Assembly: GCF_000283155.1 (NCBI RefSeq)
Contig: NW_004454166.1
Coordinates: 6,133,187 to 6,197,186, forward strand
Origin: Ceratotherium simum simum
Lineage: Eukaryota; Chordata; Mammalia; Perissodactyla; Rhinocerotidae
DNA length: 64,000 nt
Reading direction: 5' to 3'
Within the stretch, counting starts at the first letter, position 1, and each line of letters opens with the position of its first letter. The notes below the pieces were generated by a model, which saw only the letters and a list, made by a program, of their open reading frames with translations, was not told the DNA's origin and searched no databases. Of the stretch, positions 11,531-22,728 are shown in pieces. The translations under genes and the position numbers were made by a program.

Positions 11531-11649
11531 AGAATGTCCTCTCCTTTCCTCTCATTAGTATTGCTTTAAGAGTTTAGTCATTCTTTATTTCTTGATTACG
11601 GTAGTAATGTTTTGAATGTATTGACTCCACTTTTCTTCAATCAGTTCTT

Positions 11650-14590
11650 TACCTTGCTAACAGAGATTGTCTAAAAATAAGTTTTTGTGAACTTCATTGT
11701 ACATATCAAAGAGTGTATAAAATATGAAGCTTAGAAATGTGATTTTAATTTGCATTTTATTATTACTAATGAAGAAGAGTATCTTTTCTTATGATTATAA
11801 GCCATTTGTGCTTTATTTTTTATGAAATGCTTGTTCAAATCTTTTTCCTCCTCTTCGCAATTTAGTTGTCTTTTTCCTAATGATTTGGAGATCTTCGTAA
11901 TCTATACTTATTAATCCTTTGATTAGTTTGACACGCTCATACATACATACATGGTTTTTTCTCCCTGATGAGCAGTTCTTAACTGTAATTTTAATGTGGT
12001 CAAATTCATCAATCTTTTCCTTAATGGTTTGTGCTTTTTGAGTCTTTTATGAACTATTTTCCTATTATATATTCATAAAGATATTCTCATAGACTATTTT
12101 CTAAATATTTTATGAGTTTGCTTTTCACCTTTATTTTTAATCCTCTGGGAATGGATTTTTATATATGGTGTATGGTGGAGATCCAATTTCTTTTTTTCCA
12201 TGTGGATAAACAATTGTTCTAGCACCAATTATTAAATAGTCTCTCCTTTTCTCCCTGCTCGGTAATACTATCTCTGTGATACATCAGCTTCCACACACAT
12301 GTAGGTCTATCTTGGGGCTCTGTATTTTATTGGTTTATTTCACTAATTTTGATGCAGCTCAACAGACTTAATACCCATAGCTTTAAAATGTAGTATGTGG
12401 GAGTCAGCACGGCAAATCCTTCAATCTTCTTTTCTTCTACAGGAATATTTTGTATAATTCTGGCTCTTTGCTCTCTCATATGAGTTTTAGAATCAACTTG
12501 CCAAGTTCCATGAGAAAAAAGTCCTGTTGGGATTCTGATTGGAATTGCATAGAATCTATAGATCAAGTTGAGAGAATCAACATCTTTGTGATTTTGAATC
12601 TTTCTATCCAAGAGCATGGTTTATCACTCATTTATTTGGGCTGTCTTTAATAGCTTTTAATAAAGTTTTATAGTTCTATCTATAAAGGTCCTGCACATCT
12701 TTTGTTAGATTTACTCCTAGGTACCTTATACTTTTGTTGCTATGATAAATGGTTATATTTTTAAAGCTACATTTTCAAACTGTAGCTGATGTCCTGAAAT
12801 GTTGAAAGCAATGAAAAATTGATTTTTGTGTGTTGATTTTATATTCAGCAGTATCGTTAAAATCTTTTAGTATTTCCAAAAATCTGTCTGTAGATTCTTT
12901 TTATGTTTTCTACAGAACCCGTTATAGCATTTCTAAGTATTAGCAATTTGGTTTATTCATTTCTTGCCCTTATAACTTTCATTTATTTCCCCTTAAGCCC
13001 TGCATTGCTGGATTTCTAATACAATGCTGCACAGAATTAGTGATTACAGTAGATATTGTTTTTGATTTTACAGTATAGGGAATGCTTTCAACATTTCACC
13101 ATTATGTTTGATGTTTATGGTAGGTTTTTGGTAACTACCCTTGATCAGGTTAAGGAAGATTATTTCTAGCCTCATCTTCTGTGTTTTTTTAATACCATGA
13201 AAGGATAATGAATTTTATCAAAAATGATTTTCTCGTCTATTGAGATTATCATATGATTTTTCTGCTTTAATCTATTCATGGTGCATTACTCTTTTTGATT
13301 TCTATTATTAAACTAACTTGCAGTCCTGAGATAAACCAGTTTGGTCAAAATCAGTTATCCTTTTTAAGCATTGTTGGATTTGGTTTGCTAAAGTTTAAAA
13401 TTATTATTTTTTGTTTATGTTCATGCATGAAATTGACTGTTATTTAATCTTCTGGTTCTGTTTTTGTTAGGTTTTGGTATCAAGATTACTAGTGTCATAG
13501 AGTGAGTGGGGGAATTTCCTCTTTCTTTCTATTCTCTGGAAGAACTTCTGTAAGATTGGAATAACTGTCTTTGAATATTTGGTAGAAGTCACTTGAACTT
13601 CTGTTTGAACTTCCTGTTTTCTTGATAGGAGGACTTAAGCTGTTTCAATTTCTTTGCTGGTTATAGGACTATTAGGAAGTTCTATTTCTTCTGGAATCAG
13701 CCTTGGTATGTTATATTTTTTAGGAATCTGTTCATTTCATCTATGTTTTAAAAACAATTGTTCATAATGTCTTATCTGTTTAGTCTCTGCTACATCTGTG
13801 ATTTGTCTCCCTTTTCAAATTCCTAGTATTTTCACTGTGTTTTCTTTGGCCTGCTCTCATTTTCTCTTAATTAATCTTGCTTGTCTGTTTTATTTATCTT
13901 TTCAAAAAAACAGCATTTCACTTTGTTATCACTTTATTCCATGTTTGGTTGCCATTTCATTATTTTCTGCTCTAACCTTTATTTCTTTCTCTTTGCTTTA
14001 TTTGGCTTTATTCTGATGATCTTTTTCTAATGTCTTACTTTGCAGGTTCAGATCATTAATTTTGAATTTTTTTCCTAATGAAAGCAATTAAGATTCTACA
14101 TTTGTCTCTAAGTACTACTTAGTTGTATTCAACAAGCTGTAGTTTGTTATATTTTCATTATTGTTTAATTATGAATATTTTTAGATTTCCATTATAATTT
14201 CTTCTTTGACCTATGAGTCATTTAGAGGAATGATTTTAAATTTCCCTGACTGTGTAGGATTGCCTAGCCATATTTTTATAAATAATTTTTTAACTTTATT
14301 GCACTGAGTTCAGCAAACGTGGTCTGACTGATGCAATTATCTGAATTTTATTGAAGCTATATTTGTGGCCCAGTAGTTGGTCAATCTTTGCAAACATTTC
14401 TTCTATGCTTGAAAAGATGTGAAGGTTGCAATTGGTGGTTGAGACCCTCTATATATGCCCTTCAGAACAAGCTCCTTAATTTTACTGTTCACATCTTCTA
14501 TACCCTTACTGATTTTTGTCTTCTTTCTCTTCCAATTATCGAGAGAGATGTAATAAAGTTTCCCACTGTGCTTAGATATATGGCTGATTG
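11650..14590 (-). mobile_element. Old LINE-1, ORF2 block
   Basis: About 2.9 kb of a minus-strand L1 of an old mammalian type. From right to left it covers the ORF2 endonuclease/RT region down to the 3' part. Recognisable ORF2 peptides on the minus strand include YRFYAIPIRIPTG (12327-12617). On the plus strand CTCCTAGGTACCTTATACTT, TTGGTATCAAGATTACTAGT and CATTTCTTCTATGCTTGAAA are familiar inverted L1 ORF2 sequence. Frames are broken throughout, so it is inactive. Confidence 0.85.
12327..12617 (-). pseudogene. LINE-1 ORF2 remnant
   Basis: A 96-codon open piece of L1 ORF2. The N-terminal third contains NLIYRFYAIPIRIPTGLF, matching the post-RT segment of L1 ORF2 that normally reads close to YRFNAIPIKIP. 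Downstream it diverges. It is a fragment of a dead element and not a host gene. Confidence 0.75.
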
Positions 14591-14599
14591 TAGGGCTTG

Positions 14600-14738
14600 G
14601 GCAAGAAAAATACGACATGAACCTGGAGCATCTTATAATGCCAGAGAGTAAGGAAACACAAGAGAGTGCAGGCATGTCAATGGGACACAGCACAACCCAG
14701 AAGAGCTCCCAACAGCCAAAACAGGAATGTTTTGAGCC

Positions 14739-14778
<40 letters not shown>

Positions 14779-14865
14779 CAATATTGGATTATAACCCAAA
14801 ATATAAACTACATCGATGTGAGTACAAACTGATACAAATAAATGATTGAAATAAGCAAAAGGGGT
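14600..14865. repeat. Unassigned repeat-like sequence with (TAA)n
   Basis: A TAA microsatellite occupies about 14739-14777. The flanks (AACCCAGAAGAGCTCCC on the left, GGATTATAACCC on the right) look like one interspersed repeat in which the microsatellite expanded, but I cannot name the family. Confidence 0.4.
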
Positions 14866-14869
14866 AGGA

Positions 14870-15300
14870 GAAACAAATCTTACTACATGCCAAGCACAGT
14901 TATGGGCATAGGGGACATGTCAATGAACAAAATAGACAAAAATTCCTACCTTCATTGTGCTTACATTCTGGTACAAGGAGACAGAAAATTTTAAAAATAA
15001 GTAAATTTCATAGACTGTTGGGAGGTCAAAGCTTCTAGTTGATAAATAAAACTAAGAAGAGGGAAGGGAGTGCTGTTGCAGTTTTAAATATATCAGACTT
15101 TGTGCCAAGGTGACTTTTGAGCAGACACAAGGAAGGAGAGGAAGAACTATGCAAATATCTAAGGGAAGGGTGTTCCAGGCAGAGGAGACAGACAAGAGAA
15201 GGGCTTTGAGGCAGGAGTATGCCTCGATATTCAAAGACTAGCAAGCAAGTTGCTGGAGTAGAATCAGCAAGGGAAAGAGTAGGAGAGGAGATTAAAGAAG
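14870..15300 (-). mobile_element. LINE-2 3' half, piece 1
   Basis: Start of a minus-strand L2. The L2 3' end reads ACTACATGCCAAGCACAGTT, AACAAAATAGACAAAAATTCCT, CATTGTGCTTACATTCTGG. After that come GGTGACTTTTGAGCAGACAC and GTGTTCCAGGCAGAGGAGAC. It is cut at 15300 by an LTR and continues at 15752. Confidence 0.8.
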
Positions 15301-15751
15301 TGAATTAGTTTCCTAGGCTGCCATAACAAAGTGCCATAAAGTTGTTTTAGGGTGGCTTAAAGCAACATAAATTTATTCTCTCATAGCTCTGGAGGTTAGA
15401 AGTCTCAAGTATAGGTGTTGTCAGGTTGATTCTTTCCGGGGGTTCCGAGGGAGAATCTGTTTCATCCCCTCTCCTAGCTTCTGGTTGTTGCCAGCAATTC
15501 TTGGCATCCTTGGTTTATAGCGATGCATCACTCCAGTCTCTGCCTCCCATGACATTCTCTCCACGGCCCCCGGTGTGTCTGTGTTTCTGTTTTTTTCTTC
15601 TTATGAGGACATCATTCACTGATTAGGGCCCACCATAATTCAGTTTGATCTCAACTTAATTACATCAACAAAGACTCTATTTCCAAATAAGGTCAGATTC
15701 TGAGGTTCTAGGAGGACATGATTTTGGGGGGAATATTATACAACCCAGTAT
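15301..15751 (-). mobile_element. MaLR/MLT-type solo LTR
   Basis: The plus strand shows an inverted MaLR-like LTR: TTAGTTTCCTAGGCTGCCAT, AATTTATTCTCTCATAGCTC and, at the far end, TATTTCCAAATAAGGTCAGA and CAACCCAGTAT. It splits a LINE-2 copy exactly between 15300 and 15752. The flanks AGAAG and AAGAA may be remains of a 5-base target duplication. No internal retroviral region is present. The subfamily is not determined. Confidence 0.75.
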
Positions 15752-16237
15752 AAGAAATAACAAGGGACAAAACCATTTATGTCCCTGTAGGCTATAGTAA
15801 TATATTTGGCTTTTACTCTGAGGGAGATAGGAAGCTATAGGAGGGTTTTGAGCCGAGAAGTGACATGGCCTAAGGTAACTTTTAAAAGGATTTCTTTGGC
15901 TCCTGCCTTTAGAAGAGACTGTAGAGGGCAGCGGTGGGAAGAGGGGAGACTAGCTGGGAAACTATTGCCTCCTGTTATTACTAAAATAATTCAGAAGCCA
16001 GAAGATGGTGTTTTGGAAATTGGAGTGAGACCAAGGGATTGGAGTTATATTCTGGATGTTTTGAAAGTAGAGCCTACAGGAGATTCTGATGGATTAAGGG
16101 TGGCATGGGAGAAAAAGAGAGGAGTAATGATTACTCAACATTTTTTACCCCAGTCACTAAAAGAAAAGAGTTGTCATTGAGCTGAGACAAGAAAATCTGT
16201 GGGGCAAGACAAGTTAGGGGAAATATTGGATGATTCA
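15752..16237 (-). mobile_element. LINE-2 3' half, piece 2
   Basis: Continuation of the L2 from 14870-15300. It shows TGGCTTTTACTCTGAGGGAG, GGAGGGTTTTGAGCCGAGA and the following T/A-rich segment. It includes an open frame of 124 codons (15806-16180, plus) that is only the antisense of the element. It is interrupted at 16237 by a short L1. Confidence 0.75.
16226..16237. repeat. Target-site duplication, left copy
   Basis: TTGGATGATTCA, repeated exactly at 16369-16380. It brackets the L1 stub at 16238-16368. Confidence 0.85.
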
Positions 16238-16368
16238 CTTTTTTTAATTGAGGTCACATTGGTTTATAACATTATATAAATTTCAGGTATACATCATTAT
16301 ATTTTGACTTCTGTATAGACTGCATTGTGTTCACCACCAAAAGTCTAATACCATATTGTCTTTATCCG
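16238..16368 (-). mobile_element. Very short 5'-truncated LINE-1
   Basis: Only the last ~130 bases of an L1 3' UTR, with the poly-A seen as a T-run at 16239-16245. TTGAGGTCACATTGGTTTAT and GACTGCATTGTGTTCACCAC match the 3' UTR of the L1 at 60468, so both belong to one lineage. An exact 12-base duplication (16226-16237, 16369-16380) proves insertion into the L2. Confidence 0.9.
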
Positions 16369-16924
16369 TTGGATGATTCATTTTTGATATAATTTCAGGT
16401 GCCAGTTAGATACAGAAGTGGAAATATCCATTAGGTAACTGGCTATCTAAGTCTCAGTGCAGTGAAGAAGACTTGGAAAGAGACATAAGACTGAGAGTCA
16501 TTAATACGTAGATGGTATCTAAATCTGTGAGACTGGATGAGCTCACCAAAGCAGTGAGGATAGAAAAGAGAAGAGGCCCAAAGACTGAATCTTAGGTCCC
16601 TTCAACAAGATCAGAGATTCGAAATAACGTGAGAAGGAGCAGCTGGTGAGGGAATATGAAACCAGGTGAGTGAGGTGTCCTGTTATCCAAGTGAAGAAGG
16701 TGTTTCAAGGAGGAGGAAATGATCATCTCCGTCAAATGCTGAGAAGAATATAAAGGAGACCAAACACTGAACACTGATTTTGCAATGGGGAGGTGATTGG
16801 TAACTTTAATAAAAGCCCATGTAGTGGTGTGGTGGAAATGAATGCCAGAGAGTAAAGCCATGAGAAGATAGGAGGAGAGGAACTGAATAGAAGAGAGAAC
16901 TTGGTGTAAGGGTTTGCTGTAGAG
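16369..16924 (-). mobile_element. LINE-2 3' half, piece 3 (RT region)
   Basis: The same L2 copy continues 5'-ward. ATACGTAGATGGTATCTAAA, GAGACTGGATGAGCTCACC, GAGAAGAGGCCCAAAGACTG, CAAGTGAAGAAGGTGTTTCA and GGAGGAGGAAATGATCATC are the inverted L2 reverse transcriptase region. It stops near 16924 at a hAT element. Confidence 0.85.
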
Positions 16925-17135
16925 CAATGGTTATCAATTAGGACAATTCTCCTCAGGGGAAATTTGGTAATGTCTGGAGACATTTTTAATTGTCACAAGT
17001 GGGGCTAGGGGTGCTACTGGCACTAGGTGATAAAGGACAAGAATGCTGCTAAACATCTTAGAATGCACAGGACAGCCTTCATTGATGTGTCCAGACCATT
17101 CTCTGTCCTTCCTCACTAAAATTAAGCTTTGAAAC
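16925..17135 (-). mobile_element. hAT-type non-autonomous DNA transposon
   Basis: Begins CAATGGTTATCAATTAGG and contains GGTAATGTCTGGAGACATTT, GTGCTACTGGCACTAG, AATGCTGCTAAACATC and GCACAGGACAGCC. These match the element at 21641-21859 in inverse orientation. The right terminal repeat is degraded. It sits at the boundary between the minus- and plus-strand halves of the L2. Confidence 0.7.
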
Positions 17136-18075
17136 TATTGTCTTCTGTCTCTAACACCCGGTAGCTCTTTATGCTGTAGTCTTCTAACATCCTTTCTGGC
17201 ATTACTCTTCACTTCTAGAAAATTTTAACTCTTGGTTGACTGTCACTGTATCCAACAATTCCCATCTTACTTCTTACTGATTTCAATATCCACATAGAAA
17301 ATCCTTCCAACTTTCTTGGCCTCTCAGTTCCTTGAATTTCTTCCCTTCACTGAGCATGCTCTGCAGTTCATCACTTGCCTAGTCTTCTCCTCTTTGTTGT
17401 TACCCATAACTACGCGCCCTCCCTGAACTGTTTTGAGCAGGCTACTCTCTGACCAATGCCTTCTATCTTCCCAGACTATTTGCTCTACTATTCTGACTCC
17501 TGTCATGTGATTCTATGGGGTCCTAAAATTTATTTTCTACCATATTTTAATTGTCTCTCACCCACTTCATGTTCTTACTTTTCTCTTTACCTAGTGGAAT
17601 CATTATTATCATCCTATTCCACACAGCTTTGTATTCCTTGTTACTGTCTCAATTTCTTCTTTCCACTTTGCTAAACCCCAGCCCTCTCTGCCTACTATCT
17701 TCCTGTACTTCTGAAGCTGAATGGTCTCACTTAAATTCATGACCACAAACCTCAAGAAGATTATTAATTTTGCCAGCAATCATACTCTTTTCCTACTTTA
17801 TTCACTCTTCAACTCTTCTAGAAATTATTCCACACTTTCTCAAACCCCCAAATCCTCCCACCAACCCCTACCTTACTGTCAGTTGATGACCTTTATTTCT
17901 ATTTTGTAGAGAAAGTAGTTCCCAGAACAGAACATCTACAAGCTCCCTCTACCACATTGACCCACACAGCAACATTTATATCCGTATACTTGGCTGTCTC
18001 CTCTGGTACCGGAGCTGAATTCTCTGAACACCTCAATCTAAGGCCAACCTCTCCATCTGGACACTAGATCCTCTT
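17136..18075 (+). mobile_element. LINE-2 5' half (endonuclease to RT)
   Basis: Plus-strand L2 upstream region. The L2 endonuclease core is readable at about 17270-17480: GATTTCAATATCCACATAG (peptide DFNIH), then TTGGCCTCTCAGTTCCTTGA, and later CTCTCTGACCA. Near 18040 the sequence CTAAGGCCAACCTCTCCATC followed by TGGACACTAGATCC is the L2 segment just before the RT domain. All frames are broken. The RT region continues in inverse orientation on the left (14870-16924). Confidence 0.75.
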
Positions 18076-19500
18076 TATTTTCTATTTCTGATTGGTTTAG
18101 TTTCTCTTTTAGAAGAGTTTTCATTTTGTATATGTGTAGATTTAAAAAATTTATCTTTTTCAGATTTATTGTGCTTATGCTGGATCTACAGATGATGATA
18201 TCTTTCAATAATTCTGGAAAAAAACTTCTCCTATTATCTCCTGAATCTCTAGATAATATGGATAACATCCATTATCCAGACAGCCTGGAGCTTTGGTTGG
18301 ATGATTATTAGCATTTATGCCTTTGTCCTCCATGTCACTTAACGGCACTTTAATACTTTTTTCTCTCTGCACTGCATTCTGGGAAATTTCTTAAAATCTG
18401 CCTTTCTATCCACTAACTCTCTCTTCGCCTGTGTCTAATCTGCTGCTTAATCCTTCAATGAGTTTTAAATTTCAATTATTAGAATTTTTATTTCCTCAAA
18501 TTCTATTTTTTTTTTAATAACAATCTGGTCTTTTTTTTTTTTTTATGCTGAGTAAGATTCACCCTCAGCTAACATCTGTGCCAATATTTCTCTATTTTGT
18601 ATGTTGTTTGCCACCACAGCATGACTGTCGACGAATGGTGTAGGTCCACACCCAGGAACCAAACCTGGGCCACTGAAGTGGAGCTTGCTGAACTTAACCA
18701 GTAGGCCACGGGGCCAGCCCCAACAACTTGGTCATTTTTGAGATTCTTTCACTGATTTATCTTGTTTTCAATGCCTTTATGTTCTTTAAATTTAATAACC
18801 TTACTTTATCTTTTATCTGATAATTTCTATATAGGAATTCTCTTAGTATTATTTCTATTATTTGTTATTTCTGTTTCTCTTGCTCATTGTGACCTATTTC
18901 ATGGTACATTTCATGTATTTTTTTATTGTGAGAAATTATTATTTCAATTGTGTGTTGAAATTCTATATGTGGGAATCCCTTGAACTTGAAATATAGGTTC
19001 TTCTACCAGGGAAGATTTGCATTTGCCTCTGCCAGGTACCTCATTCAGACTTGTAAATTAAAATCTTCAGCTTGCAATTTTTAGAACCATCAGATGGTCT
19101 ATATTCTGTCCCCAAGCCCATCTATATCCGGGCTGGTGTCTACAATTCCCAGGGGAAACTTTTTGTTGTTGTTTCCACACAGCCTAGGCCTTCAAAGGCA
19201 GTCTTCTCTCTTTGTCTCTGTCTTTTCTGGTTCACCATTTCTCTGAAGGTCTAACCTTTGTTGTGAGCTTTGTTTGGGTTTGCCCAGGTTTCTGCTATGT
19301 GCAGGTCTGCAGCATTGTGCCCAGCCTCCCTCATATCTTAAAGTTCTAGACACCAGGAGTCTGTATTTTTGTCCAGGGTATCTTGGTGACTTTGGCGCTT
19401 GCTTCCTCCTTGATTTGGGTTTCCATAGTGTTCCTAATTTCACCAGATCTCCTTACTTTCCTGTAGGCTCATTCAATTATTTAAAACATTTCTTCCTCCC
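18076..19500 (-). mobile_element. Old LINE-1/HAL1-type ORF1 region
   Basis: Minus-strand L1-like sequence from the ORF1/5' side: TGCATTCTGGGAAATTTCTT, CACTAACTCTCTCTTCGCC, TGTCTAATCTGCTGCTTAA, ACTTGGTCATTTTTGAG and TATGTGGGAATCCCTTGA. HAL1 (an ORF1-only relative) and an old L1 are both possible. An old ERE interrupts it at 18534-18720. Confidence 0.6.
18534..18720 (-). mobile_element. ERE SINE, older copy
   Basis: Minus-strand ERE. Reading that strand: GGGGCTGGCCCC, CTACTGGTTAAGTTC, a diverged B-box, then CCACAGCATGACTGTCGACG on the plus strand and CAGCTAACATCTGTGCCAAT, with T-run tail at 18531-18544. The flanks AACAATCTGGTC and AACAACTTGGTC (about 18519 and 18722) are an imperfect target duplication. 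Confidence 0.8.
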
Positions 19501-19678
19501 ACCCCACCCCCTTTTAAGTTTTAGCAAGCATTTTTATGTGCTCACGTGGGAATATTTTCAGTATCTCTAGTCTATCCTATTAGCGGAAGTGGAAGTCCCA
19601 TAATTTTTTTCCAATAATTAATTTTTAATGAAAACTCCAAAAATCTAATAATGGAGAAGAAATATTAATACTGTAAGG

Positions 19679-20010
19679 CAGGGATCCACAAGCTAGGGCC
19701 CATGGGCCAAATCAAGTCCACTGCCTCTGTTTGTATGGCCTGTGAGCTAGGAATGATTTTAACATTTTACACGGGTAAAAATAAAGAAGAATAATATTTT
19801 GTGACATGTGAAAATTACGTGAAATTCAAATTTCAGTGTCTGTAAGTAAAGTTTTAGTGGAATACATTCAAGTCCATTTGTTTATGTGTTGTCTATGGCT
19901 GCTTTAACTCTATAGTGGCAAATTTGAGTTGTTGTGACAGAGACAGTATGGCCCATAAAACCTAAAATATTTACTATTTGGCTTTTTACAGAAAAATGTA
20001 TAGATCTCTG
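19679..20010 (+). mobile_element. hAT-type non-autonomous DNA transposon
   Basis: Starts CAGGGATCCACAAGCT and ends TAGATCTCTG, imperfect inverted ends. Inside are AGGGCCCATGGGCCAAATC, TGTCTATGGCTGCTTTAAC and AAAACCTAAAATATTTAC, a common mammalian hAT/Charlie-like MER repeat. The flanking 8-mers CTGTAAGG and CTATAAAG agree at 6 of 8 positions, as expected for an old hAT duplication. Confidence 0.8.
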
Positions 20011-20018
20011 CTATAAAG

Positions 20019-21371
20019 CAACACCTTTATACTCAACAGAGGGAGTTGAGAGATAAAATTGCTAAGAAAGGGATAGTTCCTTTGTAATTCATGAGTGTAG
20101 GTGTTTATTTATTCCAAGTTATTTCTTGTTCAAACACTCCTCAGATTCTCTTTGGCACTGATGATCAATATTTTCATGAGAAAATCACATTATTTTTAAT
20201 GCTCTGCTATCCTTGATGTGTTGCTGGATTACCTTTGCCATGTGGCAACCAACAGAGCTCTGAAATTTCTAACTGTGTTACTTCTCCCATTTACATTTGC
20301 CATTTTTTAAAACAGAAAATGTCCAAGTTCCATATAGTGTAGGAGTTTTCCATTTACTCTGCAGAAGCATGTTACATGGGGAGGAAATATAGTCTTCAGC
20401 TGATATGCATTAAAGCAGCTTCCTTTATTCCTGGGAGTTAAAACCATTTTGTCAAATAATGTAAAATAACCTTGCTCCTTAGGCAGAAATTGGACTTCCA
20501 GTAGCTGATGGTAAAGCTGTTATCTGGAGGAGGAACGATCCATACATTTATTGTTTAACATTCACAATCATCAGCCCTGTTACAAATGTGCCCCAAATCA
20601 TCTTCCATGACGTATTTTTAAACCTTTCACTCAGTCTAGTGAGATTTCTAAGTCAATCTCTGTGGATAAACTTAAATTAGAGCAATTAACCTATTTTTTC
20701 TCATTTTTTGACTTTCCATTAAATAATAACAGTAGTAATTTAATAAGCTACTTTTGGCACAGAGAAGAGACTCTGGAGGGATTCTTAACCACAGATATTT
20801 AAAGGGGACGCCACATTCTTCCACACTTTGACTTCGGATCACACGTGAAAATTTAGTTGGAAGAGGTTCATTTCTGGAATTAGTTGGAGGTAATTAAGCA
20901 GTGGACCAAAGAGAGCCTAGGAAGAAGGAGCCAAGGACAGGGTGAATTTGCAGAAAGGATAGCAACATTGCAAATTTAAGTTAAGAGAAAGAAACGAAGA
21001 TATTTTAGAAACATAGGAAAAAAATAACCATGTGGCTGTTCACAGGGAGGATTCAGGTAAAAGCCATGTATGTGTTGCTGTTAGTAGTGAATATTTTGTG
21101 TGGGGGCAAGGTCCAGTTTCCTGCTTTTGTTTTTTGAGTCTAGCTAATTTAAATGAGATTTATTCCTCTTAGCATAGGAATATGAGCATACTTTTGTGGA
21201 AAATGCCATATCAAGAAGTGAATTTTAGTGAGATCTCTGGTAAAAGTTAGGACTCTCCCGGCACAACTGGAGAGTGAGGAGGGAGCGCAGGAATCCTTCT
21301 GGCAGAATCTCAGTATGGATTTCCTCTCATTGTAACTACTCTCTATTTGTTTGTTTAAACTAGTTAGCTTC
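20019..21371. other. Unassigned, apparently unique sequence
   Basis: About 1.35 kb with no recognised repeat and no coding frame over 75 codons. It is one of the longer repeat-free stretches in the window, so it is a reasonable place to look for conserved non-coding sequence. Confidence 0.45.
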
Positions 21372-21379
21372 ATCTAGAC

Positions 21380-21632
21380 CAATTGTTCACAATTTTGGTT
21401 GTGCAGCATGTTAATTTTACCTGTGCAACTGGCATATATAGATACATGCATATATCTATATATGTGTGTATATCTATATCTGTATAGATATATATGTATA
21501 CATATTTTTGCCATGGTCTACCCTAGACCACTTAGGTCTGAATTTCTGGGTGAGGGAAAGATTCAAGCAGCATTATTATTTTTTAAAGCTCCCAAGGTAA
21601 TTCTAACGTGCAATCAGGGTTGAGAACTACTG
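21380..21632 (+). mobile_element. MER5A-like hAT element with TA-rich insert
   Basis: The ends CAATTGTTCACAATTTTGG and CAATCAGGGTTGAGAACTAC match MER5A-type inverted ends (CAGTGGTTCTCAA type). The core has TAGACCACTTAGGTCTGAAT and TTTTTTAAAGCTCCCAAGG. Between about 21431 and 21508 the element has expanded into a TA/TATC-rich microsatellite. Confidence 0.8.
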
Positions 21633-21640
21633 GTCTAGAT

Positions 21641-21859
21641 AAGAGTTTCTCAACCTCAGTACTATTGACATTTTAGGCTGGGTAATTCTTTGTTGTGGGG
21701 CTATCCTGTGCATCACAGGATATTTAACAGCTTCCCTGGCCTCTATCCAGTAGATGCCAGTAGCACTCTCTTCCCCATTATGTTATGGTAACCAAAAATT
21801 TCTCCAAGCATTGCCAAGTTCCTCTTGGGGACAAAACTACCCCCAGTTGAGAACTGCTG
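21641..21859 (+). mobile_element. hAT-type element, second of an adjacent pair
   Basis: From AAGAGTTTCTCAACCTCAG to CAGTTGAGAACTGCTG, inverted ends of hAT type. The core has ACTATTGACATTTTAGGCTG, TCCTGTGCATCACAGGATAT and GATGCCAGTAGCACTC. It is the same family as 16925-17135. It is separated from the preceding element only by the 8-mer GTCTAGAT. Confidence 0.8.
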
Positions 21860-21960
21860 ATCTAGACCAAATGAAATCAGGAACAATCAAATAGGTCCTC
21901 TGAGATGCATTCCAATTCTCTTAAGGAGATGATACCTTAGATAAAACATCTTAATAAACT

Positions 21961-22728
21961 CAGCTACATTGAAAATTGGTACAGCCACTATGGAAAACAG
22001 TATGGAGGTGCCTCAAAAAATTAAAAATAAAACTACCATATGATCCAGCAATTCCACTTCTGGGTATATATCCAAAGGAAATGAAAACAGGATCTCAAAG
22101 AGACGTCTGCACTCCCATGCTCATTGCAGCGTTATTTACAATAGCCAAGGCATGGAAACAACCTAAGTATCCACCAGTGGATGAATGGATAAAGGAAATG
22201 TGGTATATATACAATGGAATAATATTCAGCCACGAGAAAGAAGGAAATTCTGCCATTTGCAACAACATGGATAAACTTTGAGTGCATTATGCTAAATGAA
22301 ATAAGTCAGACAGAGTAAAACAAATAGTACATGATCTAGCTTACATGTGGAATATGAAAAAGCCAAACTCATAGAAGCAGAGTAAAGTGGTGGTTTCCAG
22401 CGCTGGGAGGTGAGGAGAATGGGGAGATGTTTGTCAAAGGGTACAGACTTCCAGTTACAAGATGAATAAGTTCTGGAGATATAATGTACAGCATGGTGAC
22501 TATAGTTAACAATACTATATTATATACTTAAAAGTTGCTAAGAGAGTAGATCTTAAATGTTCTCACCACACGCACACAAAAATGGTAATTATGTGAGGTG
22601 ATAGATGTGTTAACTAACCCGATTGTGGTCATCAATATATACTTGTATCAAATCATCACATTGTACGCCTTTAACTTACACAATTTTATATGTCAATTAT
22701 ATCTCAATGCAGCTGAAAAAAATTCAGA
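21961..22728 (+). mobile_element. LINE-1, ORF2 tail and 3' UTR
   Basis: 5'-truncated plus-strand L1. It starts in the ORF2 C-terminal region (TGGTACAGCCACTATGG) and runs through the stop and 3' UTR (GATATAATGTACAGCATGGT, GACTATAGTTAACAATAC). It ends near AATTATATCTCAATGCAG and a short A-run, as old L1 3' ends do. Confidence 0.85.
21976..22281 (+). pseudogene. LINE-1 ORF2 C-terminal remnant
   Basis: A 101-codon open stretch with [16 protein letters not shown], then AALFTIAKAWKQPKYP and DEWIKEMWYIYNG. This is the well-preserved C-terminal part of L1 ORF2, after the reverse transcriptase. It is a truncated copy with no RT or endonuclease domain. Confidence 0.85.

Noticed and set aside
15806..16180. 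124-codon plus-strand frame as a possible gene
   Set aside because: It is the antisense of a LINE-2 copy and matches that element's sequence, not a protein family.
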